In this document: positions 55,526 through 64,000 of the stretch, one piece after another
Layout of the letters: the number at the start of each line of letters is the position of its first letter
Position numbering within the stretch: the stretch's first letter is position 1
Source of the DNA: Phycisphaerales bacterium
Lineage (GTDB): Bacteria > Planctomycetota > Phycisphaerae > Phycisphaerales > UBA1924
Direction of reading: 5' to 3'
DNA: 64,000 nt
NCBI GenBank assembly: GCA_040217175.1
Contig: JAVJNT010000002.1
Location: forward strand, 496,001 to 560,000
Position numbers and translations under genes: made by a program
The notes under the pieces: generated by a model
Seen by the model: only the letters and a program-made list of their open reading frames with translations
Told to the model about the DNA's origin: nothing
The model's database searches: none

Positions 55526-58500
55526 ATGCCCGAACTACCCAAGCAATACGACCCGAAAACCGCCGAGGCCGACGCCTGGCGACGGTGGGACGACGCCGAC
55601 GCCTTCTCTGCCGATCCGCGGGCCGTGCTCCGAGGCGATCGCAAGCCCTACGCCGTCGTTATTCCCCCGCCGAACGTCACCGCCCGCCTCCACCTGGGCC
55701 ACGCCCTGAACACCACCGTCCAGGACGCCCTCGTCCGCGCCCACCGCATGAAGGGCTTCGAGACGCTGTGGATGCCCGGCACCGACCACGCCGGCATCGC
55801 CACCCAGACGGTCGTCGAACGCCGCCTCATGGAGACCGAGGGCAAGCGGCGCACCGACTTCTCCCGCGAAGACTTCGTCGCCCACGTCCAGGCCTTCAAG
55901 GACGACTTCGAGGCCCAGATCACCGAGCAATTCAAGGCCATGGGCGCCTCGTGCGACTGGGCCCGCCAGCGCTTCACCATGGACGAGATCTGCGCCCGCG
56001 CCGTTCGCGAGGCGTTCTTCGTCTTCTTCCGCGATGGCCTGATCTACCGCGGCAAGCGCCTCGTCAACTGGGACCCCGTCACCGGCACCGCCCTGGCCGA
56101 CGACGAGGTCGACATGGTCGAGGTCGACGGAACCTTCACCTACCTGCGATACCCCCTCGTGCACGCGCCCAAGAACGAGGACGACCCCCGCGACACCGAG
56201 CCCGTCACCTGGAGCGAACTCGCCGCCCGCGGCTATCCGGCCGACCACATCGAAGGCGAGGACGAAGAGCCCGCCTACCTCACGGTCGCCACCACGCGCC
56301 CCGAAACCTACCTGGGCGATACCGGCGTCGCCATCAACCCAAAGGACACGCGCGCCAAGGCTCTCCGGGGCATGCGCGCGCAGCTCCCGATCGTCGGCCG
56401 CGTCGTGCCGATCGTCGAAGACGACTACGTCGTGCTGCCCGACCCCGAGAGCGACGACGCCAAGGCGAGGATGGCCACCGGCTTCCTCAAGGTCACCCCG
56501 GCGCACGACCCCAACGACTACGAGATCGGCCGCCGCCACCACCTGCCCATCATCAACGTCATGGCGCCCGACGCCAGCATCAGCGCCGACTTCGGCTGGG
56601 CCGAGGCAGACCCCGACGGCGCCCGCGACGCCCACATCTTCATGGGCAAGCCCCGCGAGGAAGCACGAAAGCTCGTGCAGCGAGAGTTCGAGGCCCGCGG
56701 CCTGCTCCAGGGCATCAAGCCCCACCGCCACAGCGTGGGCCACAGCTACCGCAGCCACGCCGCCATCGAGCCCTACTTCACCGACCAGTGGTACGTCCGC
56801 GTCACCGACGACAAGCTCCGCGGCAGCGCCCAGCGCGCCCTGCACCGCACCCAGCGCGAGAGCGAGGGCTTCAAGCCGCGCACGGGCGTCAAGAGCGACT
56901 CGACCATCAAGTTCCACCCCGCCCGCTACGCCAAGACCTACGAGCAGTGGCACGACAACCTGCGCGACTGGTGCATCAGCCGCCAGCTCTGGTGGGGCCA
57001 CCGCATCCCGGTATGGAGCAAGGCCTTCGGAACCTTCACCAACTTCATCGGCGAGGAAGACTCCAAGCAAGACAAGCTCGTCAACCTCATGATGAGCCTG
57101 CGCGACCACGACCACTCGACGCCCATCGTCTACCGCTTGGTCAGCGCCAGCGACATGGGCGTGCCGCTGCGAGACCCCGCCGAGATCCAGGAGTGCGAAG
57201 ACCTGGTCTGCCTCGTCTGCGTCCGCCGGCCCGGCCCGTTCGAGACCGAGAAATACGGCACCATCGAGTTCGAGGCCCTGCTCGAAGAGGCCGGCTTCGA
57301 GCGCGACCCCGACGTGCTCGACACGTGGTTCAGCAGCGCCCTCTGGCCCATCTCGACCATGGGCTGGCCCGAGCCCGCCATCGCCGGCGACGAGTTCGAC
57401 GGCCTACTCGACGCCTTCAACCCGACCAGCGTGCTCTGCACCGCACGCGAGATCATCACGCTGTGGGTCAGCCGCATGGTGATGTTCAACCGCTACTTCC
57501 TCGTCACCCAGCAGCAGGAGCCGGGCACCGGCGCGGTCCCCTTCAACGACGTCTTCATCCACGCGATGATCCAGGACGGCCAGGGCCGCAAGATGAGCAA
57601 GAGCCTGGGCAACGGCGTCGACCCGATGGACATCATCGAGAGCCACGGCGCCGACGCCATGCGCTTCACGCTCGCCCACATGACCACGCACACCCAGGAC
57701 GTGCGCATGCCCGTCGAGGCCGACCCCAAGACCGGCCGCAACACGAGCCCGAAGTTCGACATGGGCCGCAACGTGTGCAACAAGCTCTGGAATGCCGCCC
57801 GCCTGGTGCTGGGCATCCTCGATCAGTGCGACCCGCCGCCGGCCTCCATCAACGCCGGCGACCTCGGCGTGCTCGACGCCTGGATGCTCGCGCGCGTCGG
57901 CCAGGCACTCGACGAGATCGACGAAGCCCTCGCCGACTACAACTTCCACGCCTACGCCGAGGCGTTCTACAACCTCTTCTGGCGCGACTTCTGCGACTGG
58001 TACCTCGAGGCCATCAAGCCGACCGTCCGCCAGGATGCGAGCCAGCGCGGCGTCATGCGCCTCGTCCTCGAGGCCATCCTCCGCGTCGCCCACCCCGTCA
58101 TGCCCTTCATCACCGAGTCGATCGGCGAGCAACTCGGCCAGCACCCACTGCCGCAGGTCGATGGCCTGTCGCTGGGCGATGCCCGCGAGTCGGCCGTGCT
58201 CGCAACCGCCGCATGGCCCTCGGCCGACGAGTCGATCCGCAACGCCGACGCCACCGCGCTCTTCGAGCGTGCCCGCGGCCTGGTCACCGCCGTCCGAGAG
58301 GTCCGCGCCAAGCACAACGTCAAGCCCCGCCGCATGGTCACGCTGCACGCCCCGAGCGAACTGGCCGACGCGCTCGAACCGGTCGCTAGCATCGTGCACA
58401 CGCTCGCGGAGCTCGAAGCCATCACCACCGACCCCGCCGAGGGCGAGGCCGCCACGTTCACCTTCGACGGCTGGGAGCTGCGGCTCTCCAACCTCGCCGA

Positions 58501-58708
58501 CGAAGTCGACGCCGGCGCCGAACGCGAGCGGCTCGAGCGCGAGATCGCCGAGCTCGATGGCTCGCGCAAGACGCTCGAGGGCCGCCTGAGCAACCCGGGC
58601 TACACCGAGAAGGCGCCCGCCAAGCTCGTCGAACAATCCCGCGAGCAGCTCGACCGCGTCAAGCAAGACCTCGCCACCGCCCAGCAGGCCCTGGAGCGAC
58701 TGAGCTGA
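55526..58708 (+). CDS. valS: Valyl-tRNA synthetase
   Basis: 1060 aa, longer than the usual 880-950 because of several insertions (for example around 205-235 and 500-560). The HIGH-type motif is in PPPNVTARLHLGHAL near residue 50, and KMSKS is GRKMSKSLGNG near 688. Between them lies the editing domain (TVATTRPETYLGDTGVAI). The C-terminal 70 residues form the tRNA-binding coiled coil typical of ValRS. It charges tRNA-Val. The following lipoprotein gene overlaps its stop codon. Confidence 0.96.
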   Translation: MPELPKQYDPKTAEADAWRRWDDADAFSADPRAVLRGDRKPYAVVIPPPNVTARLHLGHALNTTVQDALVRAHRMKGFETLWMPGTDHAGIATQTVVERRLMETEGKRRTDFSREDFVAHVQAFKDDFEAQITEQFKAMGASCDWARQRFTMDEICARAVREAFFVFFRDGLIYRGKRLVNWDPVTGTALADDEVDMVEVDGTFTYLRYPLVHAPKNEDDPRDTEPVTWSELAARGYPADHIEGEDEEPAYLTVATTRPETYLGDTGVAINPKDTRAKALRGMRAQLPIVGRVVPIVEDDYVVLPDPESDDAKARMATGFLKVTPAHDPNDYEIGRRHHLPIINVMAPDASISADFGWAEADPDGARDAHIFMGKPREEARKLVQREFEARGLLQGIKPHRHSVGHSYRSHAAIEPYFTDQWYVRVTDDKLRGSAQRALHRTQRESEGFKPRTGVKSDSTIKFHPARYAKTYEQWHDNLRDWCISRQLWWGHRIPVWSKAFGTFTNFIGEEDSKQDKLVNLMMSLRDHDHSTPIVYRLVSASDMGVPLRDPAEIQECEDLVCLVCVRRPGPFETEKYGTIEFEALLEEAGFERDPDVLDTWFSSALWPISTMGWPEPAIAGDEFDGLLDAFNPTSVLCTAREIITLWVSRMVMFNRYFLVTQQQEPGTGAVPFNDVFIHAMIQDGQGRKMSKSLGNGVDPMDIIESHGADAMRFTLAHMTTHTQDVRMPVEADPKTGRNTSPKFDMGRNVCNKLWNAARLVLGILDQCDPPPASINAGDLGVLDAWMLARVGQALDEIDEALADYNFHAYAEAFYNLFWRDFCDWYLEAIKPTVRQDASQRGVMRLVLEAILRVAHPVMPFITESIGEQLGQHPLPQVDGLSLGDARESAVLATAAWPSADESIRNADATALFERARGLVTAVREVRAKHNVKPRRMVTLHAPSELADALEPVASIVHTLAELEAITTDPAEGEAATFTFDGWELRLSNLADEVDAGAERERLEREIAELDGSRKTLEGRLSNPGYTEKAPAKLVEQSREQLDRVKQDLATAQQALERLS

Positions 58709-59688
58709 GGCGCGCCCTCCCGCTGCTGCTGGTCGCTCTCGCGCTGCTGACCGGCTGCGCGAGCGATCGCGTCGGCCCCGACGGCGTGCAGCGCCGCGAC
58801 CCCTGGCCGTACATGCAGCGCCAGGGCGAGCAGATCACCACGCGCAACTACCTTCTGCTGACGACCGCCCAGGACCGACCCATCGCCCAAGAGATGCCCG
58901 CCTTCCTCGAGGCCTCGCTGGCTCGCCACCGCACCTTCGCCGGCTCAAGCTTCTCGGGCCCGGCGCTCCCCCGCCCGCCCGGGCGCATGCAGGTCTTCTT
59001 GTTCTCCACCCGCGAGGAATGGGCACAGTTCACCCGCGCCACGATCGACCAGACCGCCCATCCATTGCTGGCGATCGAAGTAGGCGGGTATGCCGCCGGC
59101 GGGCGGGCCGTCCTGTTCGCCCTCGACCCGTCGCGAAACGACCTGACACTCAAGATCGCCGCGCACGAGGGATGGCACCAGTACGTGCAGCGCAGCTTCC
59201 GCGAGCCGTTGCCGACGTGGGCCGACGAGATGATCGCCGTCATGGCCGAGGGCTTCGTCGTCGACGATGCGGGCCGGTACGTGTTCGAGCCGCTGGCCAA
59301 CCCGGACCGCTTGTCGCAACTGACCGCCATCGTCCGGACCGGTCGCTGGCGTCCGCTCGAAGACCTGCTGACGGGCGACCCGACCGACCTGCTCGACGCC
59401 GACCCCGCCCGCGCCGTCGACTACTACGCCCAGCTCTGGGCACTGGGCCTCTACATGGCCACCGACCCGAACCGCTGGACAGGCATCGAGCGCCTCCTCC
59501 GCGACGCCGCTCGCGGCCGGATGCTCCGACAACTCGGTCGGCCAGCCGACACACGCCTCGGCCCGCTCGCGTTTCGCCGCTACGTCTCGGTCAACATCGA
59601 CGCGTTCGACGCGGACTACCGCGCGTTCGCCAGCGCGCTCGTGGAAGAGGCATCGGCCGTCTCGCGGTCGGGCTCGACGCCCAGGTAG
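58705..59688 (+). CDS. Lipoprotein with HExxH metallopeptidase motif (DUF1570-like), apparent CTG start
   Basis: 327 aa if begun at CTG 58705, which overlaps the valS TGA as CTGA. That start gives a complete lipoprotein signal (RRALPLLLVALALLTGC). There is no in-frame ATG, GTG or TTG between 58621 and 58785; the first conventional start, GTG 58786, would remove the signal peptide. Residues 145-180 carry AAHEGWHQY with a downstream ADEMIAVMAEG, a gluzincin-type zinc site. It is likely an outer- or inner-membrane-attached peptidase. The 3' end overlaps ftsI by 73 bp on the other strand. Confidence 0.8.
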   Translation: MRRALPLLLVALALLTGCASDRVGPDGVQRRDPWPYMQRQGEQITTRNYLLLTTAQDRPIAQEMPAFLEASLARHRTFAGSSFSGPALPRPPGRMQVFLFSTREEWAQFTRATIDQTAHPLLAIEVGGYAAGGRAVLFALDPSRNDLTLKIAAHEGWHQYVQRSFREPLPTWADEMIAVMAEGFVVDDAGRYVFEPLANPDRLSQLTAIVRTGRWRPLEDLLTGDPTDLLDADPARAVDYYAQLWALGLYMATDPNRWTGIERLLRDAARGRMLRQLGRPADTRLGPLAFRRYVSVNIDAFDADYRAFASALVEEASAVSRSGSTPR

Positions 59689-61607
59689 GGCAGCACCCGC
59701 TCGACGATCCGACGCACCGCGGGCCCCGCCACGCTCGAGCCGTAGTACTGGTTCCGGCGGATGGTCTCGGGCCCCGGGTCCTCGACGCTCACCATCACCA
59801 CGATGCGCGGCCGGTCGAGCGGCGCACCGGCGACGAAGCTCGAGACGTACTGACGCTCGAGGTAGCCCCGCGCCCCGGGCGGGCGGCGGTGCCACGCCTC
59901 CGTGCGCTCTGGCGCCACCTGCGCGGTGCCCGACTTCCCGAACATCGAATACTCGAACGGCCCTTCCCCACGCATCTTCTCGTCGAGCTTCTCGGCGATT
60001 TGTACCATGACCGTGCGCGTCGCCATCGCGGCTTCGGGCGAGACCGCACGCCGCGCCACGAGCCCGTCCGGGCCATTGACGCCTACGGCGCTCAGCCGCA
60101 ACGCGGGCACCGTACCCGCCTCGCTCCCGTTGCGCGCAAAGGCGCTGTAGGCCCGCGCGACCTGCGCCACGCTCGTCGTCACTTCCTGGCCGAACGCGAT
60201 CGAGACGTGCGTGTAGTCGTTCCAGTTCTTGAGCGATCGCAGCGTGCCGTGCGCCTCGTCGGGCAGGCCGACGCGGGGCGGCTCGCCGATGCCGAACCGC
60301 TCGAGCGACGCGCGGAACTCCGCGGGCGTGAACTCCTGCGCTGCGGTCGCCATGCCGATGTTCGACGAGTTCACCAGCACCTCGGCCCACGTCTGCTCGC
60401 CGTTGGCGCGGACGTCGCTGAGCCGCCTGCCGTTGATGAACGTCACACCCCCCGGCGCCGGCTCGAACACCCGGTCGAGCAGCTCGGGATGGCCGTCGGT
60501 CAGCGCCGCCCACACGAACGCCTTGAACGTCGAGCCCGGCTCGTACGCATCCTCGACGACGCGATTGCGCGCAATCGCCGCGTCCTGCTCGCGCAGCGGG
60601 TCGGGCCGGACGAACTCAAACCGCCGGAACAGATCGACGCGCCGCGGCCACTCGTCCTTGGGCACGCGGTCGTCGGCCCACGGGTAGGGCTCGTTCTCGA
60701 CCTCGCGGAGCACGTCGGCCATCGCCAGCACCTCGCCGGTCGACGGATCGAGCACGATCACCATGCCACCTGCCGCGTCGGCGTCTTCCACCGCGCGCCG
60801 CAATTCCGCCCGCGCGATCCGCTGGATCTCCAGGTCGAGCGACAGGTACAGCGGCGCCGCGGGTTCGGGCGTCTTCGCAGCCCCACGCGCGATCCACAGC
60901 GGTCGCCCCTTGGCGTCGTGCGTATACGTGATGGCGCCTGCCTCGCCCTCCAGCCGCTCGCGCATGGTCCGCTCGAGGCCTTCGCTGAACTGCGGATCGC
61001 TACCAACCTTGCCGACGATCGCCGAGGCCAGCTCGCCGCCGACCCGATCGCGGATCGCCTCGCGTTCCAAGTGAATACCGGGCAACGGATGCGATCGCAC
61101 GATGGCCAGCTTGTGGTCGTTGAGGAATCCGCCGACACGAACGTAGCGGATCAACCGCTTTGGCTTCTCGCCCTGCTGCCCACCCGCCTCGTACGCCTCG
61201 ATCGCCCGGCGACGATCACGGTTCTCGGCCAGCGACACCTGGATGCGGCGGTCGATGTCGAAGTCGTCCTCGCCGGTCATCCACGCCATCGCCGCGGCGA
61301 GCTCGTCGACGCTGATGCGCCCCTTCTCGAGCTGCTGGGCAACCTCCACCGGATCGAAGAACACGCGATGCACGTACCGCGACACCGCCAGCGGCCGGCC
61401 GCGACGGTCGAGCACGTCGGCCCGCGGCACGCTGATGGCGTGCTGCCGCTCGCGCGCCTCGAGCACCGACAGGATGGGCTCGGGTGGCATCGCCTGCAGC
61501 ATCGCCACACGCACCACGATGAGCAGAAGCATCACCGAGCACGAGATGCCCAGCGCAGGCGCCACCCACCGCACGCGGGCCGCGGCCTGGCGTCCCTCAC
61601 CTTCCAT
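59616..61607 (-). CDS. ftsI: Class B penicillin-binding protein (FtsI/PBP2-like)
   Basis: 663 aa. One membrane helix at about 14-36, a dimerisation region, then the transpeptidase domain with S359-K362 in EPGSTFKAF, SSN in VNSSNIG and KSG in GKSGTAQ. It cross-links peptidoglycan, in other bacteria at the division septum. The gene is last in the order rsmH - LysM protein - ftsL-like - ftsI, and its start overlaps the ftsL-like stop by 11 bp. The presence of this gene argues that the organism makes peptidoglycan. No ftsZ or mur genes are in view. Confidence 0.93.
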   Translation of the reverse strand: MEGEGRQAAARVRWVAPALGISCSVMLLLIVVRVAMLQAMPPEPILSVLEARERQHAISVPRADVLDRRGRPLAVSRYVHRVFFDPVEVAQQLEKGRISVDELAAAMAWMTGEDDFDIDRRIQVSLAENRDRRRAIEAYEAGGQQGEKPKRLIRYVRVGGFLNDHKLAIVRSHPLPGIHLEREAIRDRVGGELASAIVGKVGSDPQFSEGLERTMRERLEGEAGAITYTHDAKGRPLWIARGAAKTPEPAAPLYLSLDLEIQRIARAELRRAVEDADAAGGMVIVLDPSTGEVLAMADVLREVENEPYPWADDRVPKDEWPRRVDLFRRFEFVRPDPLREQDAAIARNRVVEDAYEPGSTFKAFVWAALTDGHPELLDRVFEPAPGGVTFINGRRLSDVRANGEQTWAEVLVNSSNIGMATAAQEFTPAEFRASLERFGIGEPPRVGLPDEAHGTLRSLKNWNDYTHVSIAFGQEVTTSVAQVARAYSAFARNGSEAGTVPALRLSAVGVNGPDGLVARRAVSPEAAMATRTVMVQIAEKLDEKMRGEGPFEYSMFGKSGTAQVAPERTEAWHRRPPGARGYLERQYVSSFVAGAPLDRPRIVVMVSVEDPGPETIRRNQYYGSSVAGPAVRRIVERVLPYLGVEPDRETADASSTSALANAR

Positions 61608-61902
61608 CACGGTCTTCCATCGCCAATCCGGGTGCCTCGCCCTCGGATTCCGCCGCGTCGAGCTCGGCCAGCCGCGCATGCAGCTCGTCGGGCCCCACGT
61701 GCCGCGAGATGTCCGCCCGGAGCCGCTTGGAGTACTCGTCCACCTGCATGACCCGCAGCCGCAGCGACGCGAACTCGTGCGCCGCCTGCGTACGCATCTG
61801 GCGGATCGTCAGCAGCGACCCGGCGATCGCGACCAACGCCACGACGCAGAAGGCCAGCTTGCAGCCAAACACGCCATCGATCTGCACTTTTGGACGTGCC
61901 AT
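61597..61902 (-). CDS. FtsL-like small membrane protein
   Basis: 101 aa. One membrane helix at about 14-32 (KLAFCVVALVAIAGSLLTI) followed by a coiled-coil-like segment (about 33-85). This architecture and the position directly before ftsI fit FtsL. The sequence itself is too divergent for certainty. The C-terminal 15 residues are acidic. It begins 3 bp after the LysM gene's stop. Confidence 0.72.
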   Translation of the reverse strand: MARPKVQIDGVFGCKLAFCVVALVAIAGSLLTIRQMRTQAAHEFASLRLRVMQVDEYSKRLRADISRHVGPDELHARLAELDAAESEGEAPGLAMEDRDGR

Positions 61903-61905
61903 GCG

Positions 61906-62871
61906 TCAGGAACTCGGCAGCTTCAGCACCGTGCCCGCCCGCAGGTTGTCCGGGTCCTTCAGCACGTCCCGGTTGAGCGCGATCAGCTCGTGCTGGCGGC
62001 GCACCGTTCCGAGCAGGTCCTGCGCGATCTCGCCCAGCGTGTCGCCCGACTTGACCGTGTACGTCAGCGGACCGCCACGGGTCGGCTTCAGTTCGCGGGG
62101 CGCGGCCTGCTTCGATGGCGCCGCCGCGGCAACGACCGATGCCGTCGGATCGAAGATCCGCAACGTCACGCCCTGACGCACCGAGCCATTCTCGCCCACG
62201 CGGCCGGCATTGTCCTTGGCGATGCGACGCCACGCGTTGCCGTCGCCGTAGTACTTCTCGGCGATCTTGTACAGCGACTCGTTCGCCTGCACGTGGTGCT
62301 GCACGACGACCGGCTGGGTCGAAACCTCACGCGAGACGGACCGGCCGTCGGCGCCGTTCAGCGACGCCATGCCGTTGGGCTTCGTGGACGTCGCCAGGCC
62401 GGTGAGCTTTCGCATGCCCTGGGCCATCGCTTCAGCGCCGTCCGCGACCGACTCGCCCACGACGTCCAGCACCGTCCGCTCGCGCGGCGGCTCGGCGGGC
62501 ATGAACGCGCCGCCGCCCTCGCCCACCACCAGCTTGATAGGGCCGGGCCGTGGCCGCTCGGGCGCCGCCTCGACCGGAGCCTCGATCGCCAAGCCGCCGC
62601 CAGACTGCTCCGCAGCCTTCGGAACATCCCGCTCGTTCGAATCCTGGATCCGACGCGCCGGCCGCCCCCGATACTCGTCCTCATCCTGCGGCACCGCAAC
62701 GATCCGCCGCATGGCCTGGCCCTCGGTCGCGTCGATGAGCACCGTCGCGTCGTGGGGCGCGTCTTCGAGCTCGGCCGACCGAGCGGCCGCCAGATGGTCG
62801 CTAATCAACAACCCGACCACCATCACGGCGGCGAATCCAAGCACCAGGGCCAGCTTCTGCTCTCGAGTCAA
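61906..62871 (-). CDS. Membrane-anchored protein with two LysM domains
   Basis: 321 aa from TTG 62871, which overlaps the rsmH stop (TTGA). A membrane helix lies at about 6-26. A long Pro/Glu/Arg-rich linker follows. Two LysM domains come at about 190-240 (HHVQANESLYKIAEKYYGDG) and 268-320 (YTVKSGDTLGEIAQDLLG), which bind peptidoglycan. The frame is open further upstream but only as a shadow of rsmH. A LysM protein between rsmH and ftsL is not part of the usual division cluster. Confidence 0.87.
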   Translation of the reverse strand: MTREQKLALVLGFAAVMVVGLLISDHLAAARSAELEDAPHDATVLIDATEGQAMRRIVAVPQDEDEYRGRPARRIQDSNERDVPKAAEQSGGGLAIEAPVEAAPERPRPGPIKLVVGEGGGAFMPAEPPRERTVLDVVGESVADGAEAMAQGMRKLTGLATSTKPNGMASLNGADGRSVSREVSTQPVVVQHHVQANESLYKIAEKYYGDGNAWRRIAKDNAGRVGENGSVRQGVTLRIFDPTASVVAAAAPSKQAAPRELKPTRGGPLTYTVKSGDTLGEIAQDLLGTVRRQHELIALNRDVLKDPDNLRAGTVLKLPSS

Positions 62872-63854
62872 CGCGACGGTCCCCCTTCCACGCTCGGGGT
62901 CAGTTCGATGGCGCGCAGGCGGCCCGATCGGGCGCGACGATTCACCGCGACCTCCGCGTCGCCCGGCACGATGGGCTTGCGCGTCAGCCGACGGGCCTGC
63001 CCGGCGTCGCTCAGCGACGAGAACGCACGCTTGACCATCCGATCCTCGAGAGAATGGAAGGAGATGATGGCCACCCGTGCCCCCTGGGCCAGCCAACGGC
63101 CGGCCCCGTGCTCGCGCACCGCCCCGCCTGCCCGGACCGGCTCGCTCCCGATGCTCGTCGACCCGGCTTGAGACGCAATCGCGTCAAGCAGGGCCGACAG
63201 CGCGCCCAGCTCGTCGTTGACGGCTATCCGTAACGCCTGGAACGTCCGAGTAGCCGGGTCGATGCCGCCACCAGTGGTGCAAGACCGGACGAGCTCTGCG
63301 AGCGCGCGCGTGGTCGTTATCGGTTGCGAATCCCGAGAGGCGACAACTTTCCGCGCGATCCGACGAGACCCCCGCTCCTCGCCGAACGTCCACAGAATCT
63401 CCGCGATCTCGGCCTCGCTCGCGGTGGCCAACAGCTCCGCTGCGCTCACCCCGCTGGTCGGGTCCAGCCGCATGTCCAGCGGCCCATCCTGCCGAAACGA
63501 GAACCCGCGGTCGGGATCGTCGACCTGAGGGCTGGCGAACCCCAGGTCGGCCAGCAACGCGTCGGCTCGAAGCCCCATTCCGGCCATCGCGGCTGGCAGC
63601 CCCGCGAACGAGCCGCGGACCGCCTCGACCCGTACGTCAGGCTGCGCTTCCGCCACGGTCGCGCTCGCGCGCTCGAGCATGGATCCGTCGAGGTCGTTCA
63701 GGACCACCACGCCCTCGGACCCCACGAGGCCCGCCGCCGTCACCGCGTGCCCGCCCAGGCCCGCCGTCGCGTCGGCGTACACGTTGCCGGGCCGCAACAC
63801 AAGGAGCTCGATCGCCTCGCGGGCAAGCACGGACTGGTGTTCGCTCTGGGACAT
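62868..63854 (-). CDS. rsmH: 16S rRNA (cytosine(1402)-N(4))-methyltransferase
   Basis: 328 aa. SAM-binding YADATAGLGGHAVTAAGLV at the N-terminus, LADLGFASPQVDDPDRGFSF in the middle, and the C-terminal VAIISFHSLEDRMVKRAF are the RsmH (MraW) signatures. It methylates C1402 of 16S rRNA. The ATG at 63854 gives the standard N-terminus SEHQSVLAREAIELL. It is the first gene of the cell-wall cluster; mraZ, its frequent neighbour, is absent, and a divergent lipoprotein gene takes its place. Confidence 0.95.
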   Translation of the reverse strand: MSQSEHQSVLAREAIELLVLRPGNVYADATAGLGGHAVTAAGLVGSEGVVVLNDLDGSMLERASATVAEAQPDVRVEAVRGSFAGLPAAMAGMGLRADALLADLGFASPQVDDPDRGFSFRQDGPLDMRLDPTSGVSAAELLATASEAEIAEILWTFGEERGSRRIARKVVASRDSQPITTTRALAELVRSCTTGGGIDPATRTFQALRIAVNDELGALSALLDAIASQAGSTSIGSEPVRAGGAVREHGAGRWLAQGARVAIISFHSLEDRMVKRAFSSLSDAGQARRLTRKPIVPGDAEVAVNRRARSGRLRAIELTPSVEGGPSR

Positions 63855-63900
63855 CGGGGCATGATTGCACGCCGCACCCCCGGCCGCAGTACAGTCGGGC

Positions 63901-64000
63901 ATGAAAGCCGTCCTCCTGCTTGTCCTTGCCTTGCTCCTGCTCGCCGGCTGCTCGCCCCTGGGCCTCACCGTGCGTCTGGGCCCGGCCAACGACCAGATCG
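63901..64000 (+). CDS. Lipoprotein, N-terminal fragment (runs off the window)
   Basis: 33 codons are visible. The N-terminus is a textbook lipoprotein signal, Met-Lys then a Leu-rich core and the lipobox LAGC near residue 17. It lies divergent from rsmH with 46 bp between starts. Nothing of the mature domain can be judged. Confidence 0.7.
   Translation, partial: MKAVLLLVLALLLLAGCSPLGLTVRLGPANDQI

Overview
The window is high-GC bacterial chromosome that reads most like a planctomycete of the class Phycisphaerae. The main reason is four secreted proteins that end in a doubled calcium-loop tail of the form DxDGDG..IFDFLxFQ..F followed by a terminal Gly-Cys, a sorting tail I associate with Phycisphaerales. 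Supporting signs are a LysW carrier-protein amino acid cluster, a DUF1573 / rhodanese / MauE cassette, an HTH-receiver fusion regulator and many secreted proteins of unknown function. I see no tRNA, rRNA, CRISPR array, prophage or canonical insertion sequence. The one element with mobile-element character is a DUF559 nuclease gene bracketed by 44-bp inverted repeats.

Layout. 1-9.7 kb: a secreted HEAT-repeat protein with a receiver-like C-terminus (cut by the left edge), an HTH-receiver regulator, an M42 aminopeptidase, a YgfZ-type folate-binding protein overlapping ribD tail to tail, a ferritin-like DUF892 protein, an 824-bp stretch without genes, a secreted GC-tailed protein and a divergent RNase HII-like protein. 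9.8-17.3 kb: ispG; the DUF559 gene with its inverted repeats; the rpsR-msrC pair; the DUF1573-rhodanese-MauE operon; a Glu/Leu/Phe/Val dehydrogenase and a GNAT acetyltransferase. 17.3-30.3 kb: a GC-tailed secreted protein; a co-directional run of MBL hydrolase, DUF4442 protein, membrane protein, SbcD/YhaO-like nuclease and SbcC/YhaN-like ATPase; a large S8 protease with a GC tail; a DUF2254 membrane protein.

30.4-37.8 kb: a small Lys/Arg-containing ORF and a strong terminator just upstream of lysW-lysX-lysY-lysZ-lysK, a layout that suggests attenuation. This is followed by a reverse-strand operon rho - membrane protein - pdxJ, whose promoter is readable. 38-50 kb: ptsI; an RNase E/G with a very long charged tail; dxr (with ispG, two steps of the MEP isoprenoid pathway); two tandem paralogous anchored proteins; a second copy of the GC-tailed family seen at 7.7 kb; a secreted protein of unknown function. 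50-59.7 kb: gyrA coupled to a STAS protein, an AsmA-like protein, a TPR protein, valS, and a lipoprotein metallopeptidase that appears to start at CTG. 59.6-63.9 kb, reverse strand: a compact cell-wall cluster in the order rsmH, a LysM protein, an ftsL-like gene and ftsI. A lipoprotein gene runs off the right edge.

Most operons are very tightly packed (ATGA, TTGA and CTGA stop-start overlaps), and three pairs of converging genes overlap at their 3' ends. Long open frames antisense to real genes are common because of the GC content, and they have been left out.
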